NCBI GenBank assembly: GCA_946549155.1
Contig: CAMNQN010000036.1
Location: forward strand, 1-19,164
Direction: 5' to 3'
From: an uncultured Lachnospiraceae bacterium
GTDB lineage: Bacteria; Bacillota; Clostridia; Lachnospirales; Lachnospiraceae
DNA: 19,164 bases
The translations under genes were made by a program, and so were the position numbers. Below, one piece after another: positions 6,716 to 14,962 of this stretch; position 1 is the first letter of the stretch, and every line of letters starts with the position of its first letter. The notes under the pieces are model-generated. The model did not search any database. It was given only the letters and a program-made list of their open reading frames with translations, and was not told the DNA's origin.

Positions 6716-6744
6716 TTGCAATTTGGAATCTACAGTGCTACAAT
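6716..6744 (+). promoter_or_regulatory. Promoter of the rimP-nusA-infB operon
   Basis: TTGCAA (6716-6721) and TACAAT (6739-6744) are separated by 17 bp. Transcription would begin near 6751, leaving a leader of about 148 nt before rimP. It is the first good promoter upstream of the translation operon. Confidence 0.75.
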
Positions 6745-6773
6745 GAATAAAGCTGAATATTGTACTACTGACG

Positions 6774-6804
6774 GAAGAACGGGTTAAAAAACCCGTTCTT
6801 CTTT
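6774..6804 (+). terminator. Terminator-like hairpin in the rimP leader
   Basis: A perfect 12-bp stem, GAAGAACGGGTT (6774-6785) with AACCCGTTCTTC (6790-6801), has an AAAA loop and is followed by TTT. It lies about 23 nt after the predicted start, inside the leader. It may terminate read-through from the left, partly attenuate the operon, or stabilise the 5' end. So short a leader leaves little room for a competing antiterminator. Confidence 0.7.
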
Positions 6805-6898
6805 CGTGAATACGGCATTGGAAAGGTCCGCAGGGTCAGCTCTGATTTTGCGAAGGAAGAGGGTCCGCCAGTCAGTCCTGAAAAAGGGAGGGATGGGA

Positions 6899-7366
6899 AT
6901 GAGTAAAAGAGAAACCTATGAACAGAAAACCGAAGAACTTCTGGTCCCCATTGTGACGGAGTATCAGTTTGAACTGGTGGATGTGGAATATGTCAAGGAA
7001 GGCGGCAATTGGTATCTGCGGGCGTACATTGATAAGCCTGGAGGAATCACGGTGGATGACTGTGAGGTTGTGAGCCGGCGTTTGAGCGATCTGCTGGATG
7101 AGAAGGATTTCATTGAGGAGGCGTATATTCTGGAGGTAAGTTCCCCGGGACTGGGCAGGCCCCTGAAGAAAGATAAGGATTTTGCCCGGAGTATCGGGGA
7201 GGAAGTGGAGATCCGCACCTACCGGGCCATTGACCATGAGAAAGAATTTACCGGAGTTTTAAAAAGCTTTGATAAAGATGTTATTGTGATTGAACTGGAA
7301 GATAATGAAATCAGGAACTTCGCGAGGGATAACATCGCGCTTGTGCGGCTCGCGTTTGATTTTTAA
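6899..7366 (+). CDS. rimP: Ribosome maturation factor RimP
   Basis: RimP is a cytoplasmic assembly factor for the 30S subunit. The 155-residue product has the two-domain RimP layout: an N-terminal alpha/beta domain with FELVDVEYVKEGGNWYLR and IDKPGGITVDDCEVVSRRLSDLLD, the signature EVSSPGLGRPLK, and a C-terminal SH3-like barrel (EFTGVLKSFDKDVIVIE). The start at 6899 is preceded by AGGGAGGG at 6 nt and gives normal family length. The frame is open back to 6806, but that would add 31 unconserved residues. It is the first gene of the operon, 15 nt before nusA, as in most Firmicutes. Confidence 0.96.
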   Translation: MSKRETYEQKTEELLVPIVTEYQFELVDVEYVKEGGNWYLRAYIDKPGGITVDDCEVVSRRLSDLLDEKDFIEEAYILEVSSPGLGRPLKKDKDFARSIGEEVEIRTYRAIDHEKEFTGVLKSFDKDVIVIELEDNEIRNFARDNIALVRLAFDF

Positions 7367-7381
7367 GGAGGAGTAGGAAAA

Positions 7382-8653
7382 ATGAATAACGAACTGTTCG
7401 AGGCATTAACTATTCTCGAAAAAGAAAAAAACATCAGCAAGGATACGCTGCTGGAGGCCATTAAGCAGTCCCTGTTCCAGGCCTGTAAAAACCATTACGG
7501 CAAAAATGAAGTGAGCAATGTGGTGGTGAATATTGACCCGGACACCTGTGAGTTTGAGATCTACGCGGAAAAGACCGTGGTGGAGCAGGTGGAGGATGAA
7601 CTGACTCAGATCAGCCTGACCAACGCAAAGCTGAAGGATGCCTCTTATGAGCTGGGGGATATCGTGCGGGTGGATATCAAGTCCAAGGAATTTGGACGGA
7701 TTGCGACACAGAATGCCAAGAACGTTATTTTGCAGAAGATTCGCGAGGAAGAGCGCAAATCCCTGTATAATCAGTATTATGAGAAGGAAAAGGATGTGGT
7801 GACCGGTATTGTTCAGCGTTATGTGGGCAAGAATGTCAGCATAAACCTGGGCAAGGTGGATGCGATGCTGAATGAGAACGAGATGATCCGGGGTGAGTCT
7901 TTCTATCCGACCCAGCGCATTAAGGTTTATGTGATGGAGGTGAAGGACACACCGAAGGGCCCCCGTATTCTGGTATCCAGAACCCATCCGGAGCTGGTGA
8001 AACGGCTCTTTGAGAATGAGGTTACCGAGGTGCGGGACGGTACTGTGGAGATCAAAAGCATTGCCAGAGAGGCGGGCAGCCGGAGTAAGATGGCTGTTTA
8101 TTCCAACAATCCGGATGTGGATCCGGTGGGAGCCTGCGTGGGTATGAACGGCGCCCGGGTGAATTCCGTGGTGTCGGAGCTGGGCGGTGAGAAGATTGAT
8201 ATCATCAACTGGGATGAAAATCCGGCGCTGCTGATTGAGAATGCGTTAAGCCCGGCCAAGGTCATCTATGTGATGGCGGATGATGATGAGAAGACTGCCA
8301 AGGTGGTGGTTCCTGACTATCAGCTTTCCCTGGCCATCGGCAAGGAGGGACAGAATGCCAGACTGGCGGCCCGCCTGACCGGATTTAAGATTGATATCAA
8401 GAGTGAAACCCAGGCCCGTGAGTCCGGAGACCTTCTGGAATACGAGAGCGACTATTATGAGGACGACGAGTATTATGAGGAGGAAGGGTACGGGGATTAC
8501 GGAGAGTACGAGAGTGAGAACGGCGAAGGATACGACGAGGAGGGCGGTTACGCTCCGGAGGAGTATGCGGATGACTTTGCTGTCGACGGCGGGAACGCTC
8601 AGGATGAATATGAGGATGCGGTGGAGAACACCGGCCTGGAGAATCAGGAGTAG
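7382..8653 (+). CDS. nusA: Transcription termination/antitermination factor NusA
   Basis: NusA binds RNA polymerase and nascent RNA and modulates pausing, termination and antitermination. The 423-residue protein contains the N-terminal RNAP-binding domain, an S1 domain (about 130-200, VVTGIVQRYVGKNVSINLG) and two KH domains (to about 345, with VGMNGARVNSVVSEL and AIGKEGQNARLAARLTGFKIDI). A Firmicutes NusA normally ends soon after KH2. Here a tail of roughly 75 residues from about 348 to 423 is extremely acidic and Tyr-rich (repeated EYE, DDE and EEEG), which may bind basic partners or occupy the RNA-binding face. The ATG has AAGGAGG 10 nt upstream. It is co-transcribed with rimP and ylxR. Confidence 0.97.
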   Translation: MNNELFEALTILEKEKNISKDTLLEAIKQSLFQACKNHYGKNEVSNVVVNIDPDTCEFEIYAEKTVVEQVEDELTQISLTNAKLKDASYELGDIVRVDIKSKEFGRIATQNAKNVILQKIREEERKSLYNQYYEKEKDVVTGIVQRYVGKNVSINLGKVDAMLNENEMIRGESFYPTQRIKVYVMEVKDTPKGPRILVSRTHPELVKRLFENEVTEVRDGTVEIKSIAREAGSRSKMAVYSNNPDVDPVGACVGMNGARVNSVVSELGGEKIDIINWDENPALLIENALSPAKVIYVMADDDEKTAKVVVPDYQLSLAIGKEGQNARLAARLTGFKIDIKSETQARESGDLLEYESDYYEDDEYYEEEGYGDYGEYESENGEGYDEEGGYAPEEYADDFAVDGGNAQDEYEDAVENTGLENQE

Positions 8654-8656
8654 CAT

Positions 8657-8935
8657 ATGGGTCAGACAAAAAAGCTTCCTCTGAGAAAATGTGTGGGATG
8701 CCAGGAAATGAAAAGCAAGAAGGAGCTGCTGCGGATTTTGAGAACGGAGGATGGCCAGGTGCTTCTTGATGCCACAGGAAGAAAAAACGGCAGGGGCGCT
8801 TATCTTTGCTATTCCGCCGCATGCTTTGAGCGGGCGGTAAAATCGAAGGCCCTGGAACGCGCATTGAAAACGGCTATCTCGGCGGAGACGTATGCGGATC
8901 TGAAGAAGGAGATTGATGCGATTGAAGGGAAATAA
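8657..8935 (+). CDS. ylxR: YlxR/RnpM family RNA-binding protein
   Basis: This 92-residue basic protein has the YlxR (DUF448) signature: PLRKCVGCQEMKSKKELLRI near the N-terminus and GRKNGRGAYLC in the middle. YlxR is a small nucleic-acid-binding protein that in Bacillus subtilis has been reported to interact with RNase P RNA (hence RnpM). The ATG at 8657 follows AGGAG and begins 3 nt after the nusA stop. The 3' end overlaps the ylxQ start by 20 bases, which suggests translational coupling. Its place between nusA and ylxQ is the canonical one. Confidence 0.95.
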   Translation: MGQTKKLPLRKCVGCQEMKSKKELLRILRTEDGQVLLDATGRKNGRGAYLCYSAACFERAVKSKALERALKTAISAETYADLKKEIDAIEGK

Positions 8936-9287
8936 AGTGTTGTCGCTGCTGGGCCTGGCCAAACGGGCAGGGAAGCTGGTCAGCGGCGAATTTTCCACGG
9001 AAGCGGCGGTAAAATCAGGCAAGGCATATCTTGTGGTGGTATCATCGGAGGCTTCCGGGAACACAAAGAAAAAGTTCAGTAATATGTGTGCTTACTATCA
9101 GGTTCCTCTTTATTTTTACGGAGCGAAGGAGGAGCTGGGCAGATGTATCGGGCAGGAGTTTCGTGCATCGCTGGCTGTGACGGATCAGGGATTTTCGGAA
9201 GCTTTGATCAGGCAGATGGAAAGCCTTAAGGCCCTTTTACCGCAGGGGACGAAACAGCTTCAGAATATGGATGAACGGAGGGCTTGA
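8916..9287 (+). CDS. ylxQ: L7Ae-family K-turn-binding protein YlxQ
   Basis: This 123-residue member of the L7Ae/L30e/Gadd45 fold family (YlxQ) probably binds kink-turn RNA. The family core is seen in KVLSLLGLAKRAGKLVSGE, then VVVSSEASGNTKKKF and VPLYFYGAKEELG. The ATG at 8916 has AAGGAG at 4 nt; the TTG one codon earlier is too close to the ribosome binding site. It overlaps ylxR and ends 2 nt before the infB start codon. The 'ribosomal L7Ae-like' label reflects its fold; whether it is ribosome-associated in bacteria is uncertain. Confidence 0.9.
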   Translation: MRLKGNKVLSLLGLAKRAGKLVSGEFSTEAAVKSGKAYLVVVSSEASGNTKKKFSNMCAYYQVPLYFYGAKEELGRCIGQEFRASLAVTDQGFSEALIRQMESLKALLPQGTKQLQNMDERRA

Positions 9288-9289
9288 GT

Positions 9290-12200
9290 ATGGGAAAACA
9301 GGTACACGAACTGGCAAAAGAGCTGGGGAAAGAGAATAAAGAGATTATGGAAACCTTGTCGGAGATGGGCGTTCTTGTGACCAGCCACGTGAGCGTGATT
9401 GAAGACAATGACTGTGAAAAAATTAGAAGGAAATTTGTGAAAAAAACTATGACAAAAGAATCGGAAAATATGAATGAAAAGAAAGTAGAAGCAGCAGGTG
9501 CGGAGGCGAAGCCGAAGAAGAAAAATATTATTCAGGTATTCCGTCCGCAGAACAGTAAAACAGGTATGGTGCGTCCCGGACAGAGACCGGGTTCCCGCCC
9601 GGCAGGATCAGGAGTAGCCCGTCCGGCGGGAGCGAGACCCCAGGGAGCGGCCAGACCTGGCAGCAGGCCGGTGAATCCGGCAGGAGCAGGAAAGGCGGCA
9701 GCACCGGGCGTAGCCGCTCAGAGCGCGGGAAGGACAGCAGCTCCGGGAGCAGTCAGAACTGCAGGTGCAGTGGATACCGCCGCAGCGGGCACAACAACCC
9801 CGGCAGCCCAGAGTGGGGCAGGCACAGCAGCCCAGGGAGCGGCCAAAGCAGCAGCTACAGGTACGGTAAGTACCGCCGCAACGGGCACAGCAGCTTCGGG
9901 AGCAGCCAGACCGGCAGCTCAGAACGGGGCAGGTGCGGTACCCCAGGGGGCGGCGAAAGCAGCAGCGGGTACCGGAAATTCTGCAGCAGGCACGGCAGCT
10001 TCGGGAGCAGCCAGACCGGCAGCCCAGAACGGGGCAGGTGCGGCACCCACCCCGGCAGACACAGCGGCCCAGAACGGAGAAAAAACGGCTCCTCAGGGAG
10101 CGGCGGGTGCAGTGGCTCAGGGAGCAGCCAGAACCGCTGCTCAGAGCAGCGCAGCGCGGCCTGTTTCCGGTACGGCGGCCAGATCCTCCGAGCAGAGGGC
10201 GCCTCAGGGCAGCCGGGTTCAGGGCAGCAGAGGACAGTCGGATAACCGGGGCAGCCGGGATGGACGGCCTCAGGGTGAGCGCCGTTACCAGGACGGCGGC
10301 CAGAACAGAGGTCAGGGCCAGCCTTACAGCCGGAGTCAGTCAGATAACCGGGGCAGCCGGGACGGACGGCCCCAGAGCGATGGCCGGTATCAGGGCCAGA
10401 GAAACGATAGAAATGACCGGGGCCAGGCCTACGGACGGTCCCAGTCTCCGTCTCAGTCCTCCCAGGCTAATAGCCGGGGAACCAGGCCCGGCAGACCGGG
10501 CTTCCAGAATAGCCGGAGCCAGGACGGCCGTTATCAGGGCCAGAGAAATGACCGGAACCAGGGAGATAAGGACTGGAATCAGAATGACAGAGGCCGCGGT
10601 GCAAACGGCGGAAGAATGCCCAGCATTCCGAAGGCTCCCGCGGAAACCAAGCCCTTGGAGAAGGAAGGACGCGTAAAGAATGAGCGGGGCACCCGTAGTG
10701 ACCGGCGCAATGAGAAGCCGGAAAAGGGTGATAAGCTGGATCGGATGGAGCGCAATAAGCAGCAGAACCAGAAGAATAACAATACCAGAGGCAAAGCCCG
10801 CGGCAAGGCTCCGGCTCCCGTTCAGAAGCCGGTGGAGAAGGAAGAAGTGATTAAGAATCTGGTTCTGCCGGAAACCCTGACCATCAAGGAGCTGGCGGAG
10901 AAGATGAAGATTCAGCCGGCCGCGATTGTGAAGAAGCTGTTTTTGCAGGGTACCATGGTTACGGTGAACCAGGATATCGACTACGATACCGCGGAGGAGA
11001 TCGCACTGGAGTTCAACTGCATCTGTGAGAAGGAAGTAAAGGTGGATGTACTGGAAGAACTGCTGAAGGAGGAAGAGGATCCGGAGGAGACTCTGGTGAC
11101 CCGCCCGCCGGTAGTCTGTGTGATGGGCCATGTGGATCACGGCAAAACCTCCCTGCTGGATGCTATCCGGGACACCCATGTGATCGACCGGGAAGCCGGC
11201 GGCATTACGCAGCATATCGGTGCTTCTGTGGTGACCTGCAACGGCGAGAAGATCACCTTCCTGGACACTCCGGGACATGAGGCATTCACTGCCATGCGTA
11301 TGCGTGGAGCGAATTCCACAGATATCGCTATCCTGGTGGTGGCGGCGGATGACGGCGTGATGCCCCAGACGGTGGAGGCCATCAATCATGCCAAAGCCGC
11401 AGGCATTGAGATCATTGTGGCGGTAAATAAGATCGATAAGCCCAGCGCCAATGTGGAGCGTGTGAAACAGGAACTGACAGAGTATCAGCTGATTCCGGAG
11501 GATTGGGGCGGAAGCACCGTGTTCGTGCCGGTATCCGCCAAGACGCATGAGGGAATCGATACCCTTCTGGAGATGGTTCTGCTCACTGCGGAGGTGCTGG
11601 AGCTGAAAGCGAATCCCAAGAGACGGGCAAGAGGTCTGGTGATTGAGGCACAGCTGGATAAGGGCCGAGGACCCGTTGCCACCGTGCTGGTACAGAAGGG
11701 TGTGCTGCACGTGGGCGATCCCATCTGTGCAGGCTCCTGCTATGGTAAGGTTCGTGCCATGATGGACGACAAGGGACGGAAGGTGAAGGAGGCCAGCCCC
11801 TCCATGCCGGTGGAGATTTTAGGGTTCTCTGATGTCCCGGGAGCCGGCGAGATCTTTATCTCTCCGGAAACAGAGAAGGAAGCCAGAAGCTTTGCGGAAA
11901 CCTTTATCAGCGAGGGCCGCGAGAAGCTGCTGGAGGATACCAAGGCGAAGATGTCCCTGGATGATCTGTTCTCCCAGATTCAGGCCGGTAATCTGAAGGA
12001 GCTGAACCTGATTGTGAAGGCGGATGTGCAGGGCTCCGTGGAGGCTGTGAAACAGAGTCTGTTAAAGCTGTCCAACGAGGAAGTGGTGGTGAAGATTATC
12101 CACGGCGGTGTGGGTGCCATCAACGAATCTGATGTGATTTTGGCCTCCGCCTCCAACGCGATTATCATCGGCTTCAATGTGCGGCCGGATGCCATGGCTA

Positions 12201-12601
12201 AGGCCACCGCAGAGCGGGAGGGCGTGGATGTGCGCCTGTACCGTGTGATTTACGATGCCATTGCCGATGTGGAAGCGGCTATGAAGGGCATGCTGGATCC
12301 CATTTTCGAGGAAAAGGTGATCGGTCATGCGGAGGTGCGCCAGATCTTCAAGGCTTCCGGTGTGGGTACCATCGCCGGTTCCTATGTGCTGGACGGCGTA
12401 TTCCAGAGAGGATGCTCCGCACGGATCAGCCGCGAGGGCGTTCAGCTCTTCGACGGCCCGCTGGCTTCCTTAAAGCGTTTCAAGGACGATGTGAAGGAGG
12501 TAAAAGCCGGGTACGAATGCGGCTTTGTGTTTGAGAAATTTAACGACCTCCAGGAGGGCGACCAGGTGGAAGCTTATATTATGGTGGAGGTGCCCAGATA
12601 G
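9290..12601 (+). CDS. infB: Translation initiation factor IF-2
   Basis: IF-2 is the GTPase that places initiator tRNA on the 30S subunit and promotes subunit joining. From the ATG at 9290 (GGAGG 7 nt upstream; the TTG at 9284 is less likely) the protein is 1103 residues, long for IF-2. It starts with an IF2_N module (KQVHELAKELGKENKEI), then about 430 residues of low complexity: an Ala/Gly/Pro/Gln-rich part (about 96-300) and an Arg/Gly/Gln/Asn/Asp-rich part with GQRNDRN-like repeats (about 300-445), then a Lys/Arg/Asn-rich stretch. A second IF2_N lies near 523-580. The G domain shows G1 GHVDHGKT (613-620), G3 DTPGH (659-663) and G4 NKID (713-716), followed by domains II, III and the C-terminal fMet-tRNA-binding domain. 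The catalytic part looks normal. Confidence 0.97.
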   Translation: MGKQVHELAKELGKENKEIMETLSEMGVLVTSHVSVIEDNDCEKIRRKFVKKTMTKESENMNEKKVEAAGAEAKPKKKNIIQVFRPQNSKTGMVRPGQRPGSRPAGSGVARPAGARPQGAARPGSRPVNPAGAGKAAAPGVAAQSAGRTAAPGAVRTAGAVDTAAAGTTTPAAQSGAGTAAQGAAKAAATGTVSTAATGTAASGAARPAAQNGAGAVPQGAAKAAAGTGNSAAGTAASGAARPAAQNGAGAAPTPADTAAQNGEKTAPQGAAGAVAQGAARTAAQSSAARPVSGTAARSSEQRAPQGSRVQGSRGQSDNRGSRDGRPQGERRYQDGGQNRGQGQPYSRSQSDNRGSRDGRPQSDGRYQGQRNDRNDRGQAYGRSQSPSQSSQANSRGTRPGRPGFQNSRSQDGRYQGQRNDRNQGDKDWNQNDRGRGANGGRMPSIPKAPAETKPLEKEGRVKNERGTRSDRRNEKPEKGDKLDRMERNKQQNQKNNNTRGKARGKAPAPVQKPVEKEEVIKNLVLPETLTIKELAEKMKIQPAAIVKKLFLQGTMVTVNQDIDYDTAEEIALEFNCICEKEVKVDVLEELLKEEEDPEETLVTRPPVVCVMGHVDHGKTSLLDAIRDTHVIDREAGGITQHIGASVVTCNGEKITFLDTPGHEAFTAMRMRGANSTDIAILVVAADDGVMPQTVEAINHAKAAGIEIIVAVNKIDKPSANVERVKQELTEYQLIPEDWGGSTVFVPVSAKTHEGIDTLLEMVLLTAEVLELKANPKRRARGLVIEAQLDKGRGPVATVLVQKGVLHVGDPICAGSCYGKVRAMMDDKGRKVKEASPSMPVEILGFSDVPGAGEIFISPETEKEARSFAETFISEGREKLLEDTKAKMSLDDLFSQIQAGNLKELNLIVKADVQGSVEAVKQSLLKLSNEEVVVKIIHGGVGAINESDVILASASNAIIIGFNVRPDAMAKATAEREGVDVRLYRVIYDAIADVEAAMKGMLDPIFEEKVIGHAEVRQIFKASGVGTIAGSYVLDGVFQRGCSARISREGVQLFDGPLASLKRFKDDVKEVKAGYECGFVFEKFNDLQEGDQVEAYIMVEVPR

Positions 12602-12641
12602 GAGCCTGCGGGGCGTTTCGCGCGGGATACGGGCAGGTTCC
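12601..12641 (+). other. Hairpin between infB and rbfA
   Basis: A 9-bp stem with one G-U pair (12601-12609 with 12633-12641) starts on the last base of the infB stop and has a 23-nt loop. No T-run follows, so it is not a classical terminator. It could protect or process the mRNA between the two cistrons. Confidence 0.45.
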
Positions 12642-12665
12642 TGTTAAAATAAAAGAGGTATAAAA

Positions 12666-13070
12666 ATGAGAAAAAACAGCATAAAAAATACCAGAATCAA
12701 TGGAGAGGTATTGAAGGAGCTGTCCCTGATTATTCATAATGAGATCAAGGACCCCCGCATCCATCCCATGACCTCCGTCACCTCCGTGGAGGTGGCGCCG
12801 GATCTGAAAAGCTGCAAGGCCTATATCAGCGTACTGGGGGATGAGGAAGCTCTGAAAAATACCATTGCCGGACTGAAAAGCGCGGAAGGGTATATCCGCC
12901 GGCAGCTGGCCCGCACGGTAAATCTGCGGAACACGCCGGAAATCCGCTTTTTCCCGGATCAGTCCATTGCCTATGGAATCAATATGACAAAGCTCATTGA
13001 TGACATAACGAAGGATATTGTTGAGAAAGAGGATAGCATTTACAAAGAAGGGGACGATGCGGATGCTTAA
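12666..13070 (+). CDS. rbfA: 30S ribosome-binding factor RbfA
   Basis: RbfA is a KH-fold factor that binds the 30S subunit and helps mature the 5' end of 16S rRNA. The 134-residue product shows the family pattern: RINGEVLKELSLIIHNEIKDPRI, MTSVTSVEVAPDLKSCKAYISVLG, then YIRRQLARTVNLRNTPEIRFFPDQS. The ATG at 12666 follows AGAGGT. The 3' end overlaps the nrnA start by 8 nt, indicating coupling. Its position after infB is standard. Confidence 0.96.
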   Translation: MRKNSIKNTRINGEVLKELSLIIHNEIKDPRIHPMTSVTSVEVAPDLKSCKAYISVLGDEEALKNTIAGLKSAEGYIRRQLARTVNLRNTPEIRFFPDQSIAYGINMTKLIDDITKDIVEKEDSIYKEGDDADA

Positions 13071-14025
13071 TCTGACTTCACTTTTGCAGGGCGTAAAGAC
13101 CGTGGCCATCGCCGGACATGTGCATCCGGACGGTGACTGCGTGGGCTCCTGCATCGGATTGAAGCTTTATTTGGAAACCTGCTTTCCGGATATCAAAACC
13201 ACGGTGTATCTGGAGGAATTTCCGGAGTCCTTCTGTTTCCTGAAGGAATCCGGGGAGGTGGTGCATGAATGCAGCGCCGACGAAGCCTACGACGTATTTT
13301 TTGCCCTGGACTGCGGGGATGAAAAACGTCTGGGGGATGCGGTAAAGTATTTCCGGACAGCCGGGAATACGGTCTGCATTGACCACCATATCAGTAACAA
13401 GGCCTTTGCCAGGGTAAATTATATCGAACCGGATGCCAGCTCCACCAGTGAATTGGTCTATACGCTGCTGGAGGAGGCGAAGGTAACGAAAGAGATCGCG
13501 GAGGCCCTTTATATGGGAATCATCCATGACACCGGAGTTTTCCAGTATTCCTGTACCTCCAGCCGCACCATGAATATTGCGGGAAAGCTGATGGATACGG
13601 GGATTGATTTCAGCAAAATTGCAGATGATACATACTATACGAAAACCTACGTGCAGAACCAGATTCTGGGCCGGGCTCTTTTGGAGAGCATCACCATGTT
13701 GGACGGAAAGATTATTTTCAGCGCCATCCGGCAGAAGGATATGAAATTTTACGGGGTAACCGCCAAGGATCTGGACGGAATTGTGCAGCAGCTGCGCAGC
13801 ACAAAGGGCGTGGAGGCGGCTCTCTTCCTCTATGAGGTAAGCCCCCAGGAATTTAAGGTGAGTATGCGCTCCAACGGTAAGATCGACGTGAGCCAGATTG
13901 CCTGCTATTTCGGCGGCGGTGGCCACGTGAAGGCGGCGGGCTGTACCATGCAGGGCTCCGTCTACGACGTGATCAACAATGTGGTGGAGCAGATGCACAA
14001 ACAGTTAGAACAGGTGAAAGCATGA
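13063..14025 (+). CDS. nrnA: DHH-family phosphoesterase, NrnA-type nanoRNase/pAp phosphatase
   Basis: NrnA degrades short RNA oligonucleotides and, in Bacillus, also dephosphorylates pAp. The 320-residue protein has a DHH domain with HPDGDCVGS, FALDCGD and the namesake CIDHHISN (D107-H108-H109), then EPDASSTSEL and GIIHDTGVF, and a C-terminal DHHA1 domain ending in GGGGHVKAAG (about 283-292). The metal-binding set is complete. The start at 13063 sits 9 nt from AAGGGG; ATG 13057 is an alternative but only 3 nt away. It lies between rbfA and truB as in other Firmicutes, and its TGA overlaps the truB ATG. Confidence 0.93.
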   Translation: MLNLTSLLQGVKTVAIAGHVHPDGDCVGSCIGLKLYLETCFPDIKTTVYLEEFPESFCFLKESGEVVHECSADEAYDVFFALDCGDEKRLGDAVKYFRTAGNTVCIDHHISNKAFARVNYIEPDASSTSELVYTLLEEAKVTKEIAEALYMGIIHDTGVFQYSCTSSRTMNIAGKLMDTGIDFSKIADDTYYTKTYVQNQILGRALLESITMLDGKIIFSAIRQKDMKFYGVTAKDLDGIVQQLRSTKGVEAALFLYEVSPQEFKVSMRSNGKIDVSQIACYFGGGGHVKAAGCTMQGSVYDVINNVVEQMHKQLEQVKA

Positions 14026-14936
14026 TTTCCGGAGTTATAAATGTATATAAGGAAAAGGGCTATACCAGCCACGATGCGGTGGCGAAGCTGCGGGGGATTC
14101 TCCGTCAGAAAAAAATCGGCCATACCGGAACCCTGGATCCTGCGGCGGAGGGCGTGCTGCCGGTGTGCCTGGGAACAGGGACAAAGCTTTGCGACATGCT
14201 GACGGACACGGATAAGACCTATCGGGCCGTGCTGCTGCTGGGGCAGACCACAGATACCCAGGATACCACGGGGACGGTGCTTACGGAGGCTCCTGTACAG
14301 GTGACGGAGGAGGAGGTCTGCTCCTGCATCCGTTCCTTTGTGGGGACATACGATCAGATTCCTCCCATGTATTCCGCCCGGAAGGTGCAGGGAAAGAAGC
14401 TGTATGAGCTGGCGAGGGCCGGCGTGGAGGTGGAGCGGGAGGCCCGCCAGGTGACGATCCGGGATATTTGCATTGAACGGGTGGAGCTGCCGGAGGTGAC
14501 CTTCTCGGTGGACTGCTCAAAGGGTACTTACATCCGCACGCTCTGCCATGATATCGGCGTAAGGCTGGGCTGCGGCGGCTGTATGAAGAGCCTGAAGCGC
14601 ACCCGGGTGGGAGGGTTTACCCTGGAGGAGAGCCTGACCCTGGCGCAGATTGAAGCACTGCGGGATTCGGGAGCGCTGGCGGAGCACATCCTTCCGGTGG
14701 ATCAGATGTTTCCGGAGCTGCCCCGGGCACATGTGCTGCAGGAGTTTGACCGGCTGATTTGGAACGGCAATCCCATGAAAAGGGGATGGCTGAAGGAAAA
14801 TCCGGATCCTGCCGGATGGGAGCGCATCCGGGTATACGACTGGCAGGGAAGATTCTGCGGCATTTTCCGGTGGGAGGAGCGAAAGGGCCACTATGCGCCG
14901 GAGAAGATGTTTCTGCAGAAAATGCAAGGGGAGTAA
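14022..14936 (+). CDS. truB: tRNA pseudouridine(55) synthase TruB
   Basis: TruB converts U55 in the T-loop of tRNAs to pseudouridine. The 304-residue protein has the catalytic motif GHTGTLDPAAEGVLPVCLG with the nucleophilic Asp39, the KTYRAVLLLGQTTDTQD block, the IPPMYSARKVQGKKLYELAR block and the CSKGTYIRTL motif, then a C-terminal extension typical of Firmicutes. The ATG overlaps the nrnA stop (ATGA), so translation is probably coupled. It is followed 26 nt later by ribF. Confidence 0.96.
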   Translation: MISGVINVYKEKGYTSHDAVAKLRGILRQKKIGHTGTLDPAAEGVLPVCLGTGTKLCDMLTDTDKTYRAVLLLGQTTDTQDTTGTVLTEAPVQVTEEEVCSCIRSFVGTYDQIPPMYSARKVQGKKLYELARAGVEVEREARQVTIRDICIERVELPEVTFSVDCSKGTYIRTLCHDIGVRLGCGGCMKSLKRTRVGGFTLEESLTLAQIEALRDSGALAEHILPVDQMFPELPRAHVLQEFDRLIWNGNPMKRGWLKENPDPAGWERIRVYDWQGRFCGIFRWEERKGHYAPEKMFLQKMQGE

Positions 14937-14962
14937 TCGTTTGCTTTGGCTTGGAGGATTAC

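Noticed and set aside
6806..6898. 31-codon N-terminal extension of rimP
   Set aside because: It is not part of the family and has no ribosome binding site; the ATG at 6899 has AGGGAGGG.
9933..10676. 247-codon plus-strand frame within infB
   Set aside because: It is an Arg/Pro-rich alternate reading of the repetitive linker; the infB frame is continuous through it.
10340..11710. 456-codon minus-strand frame opposite infB
   Set aside because: It lies opposite the conserved IF-2 gene, has shadow-type composition and no ribosome binding site.
14759..14962. N-terminal extension of ribF overlapping truB
   Set aside because: It has no family similarity; the ATG at 14963 has GGAGG and yields the normal RibF length.
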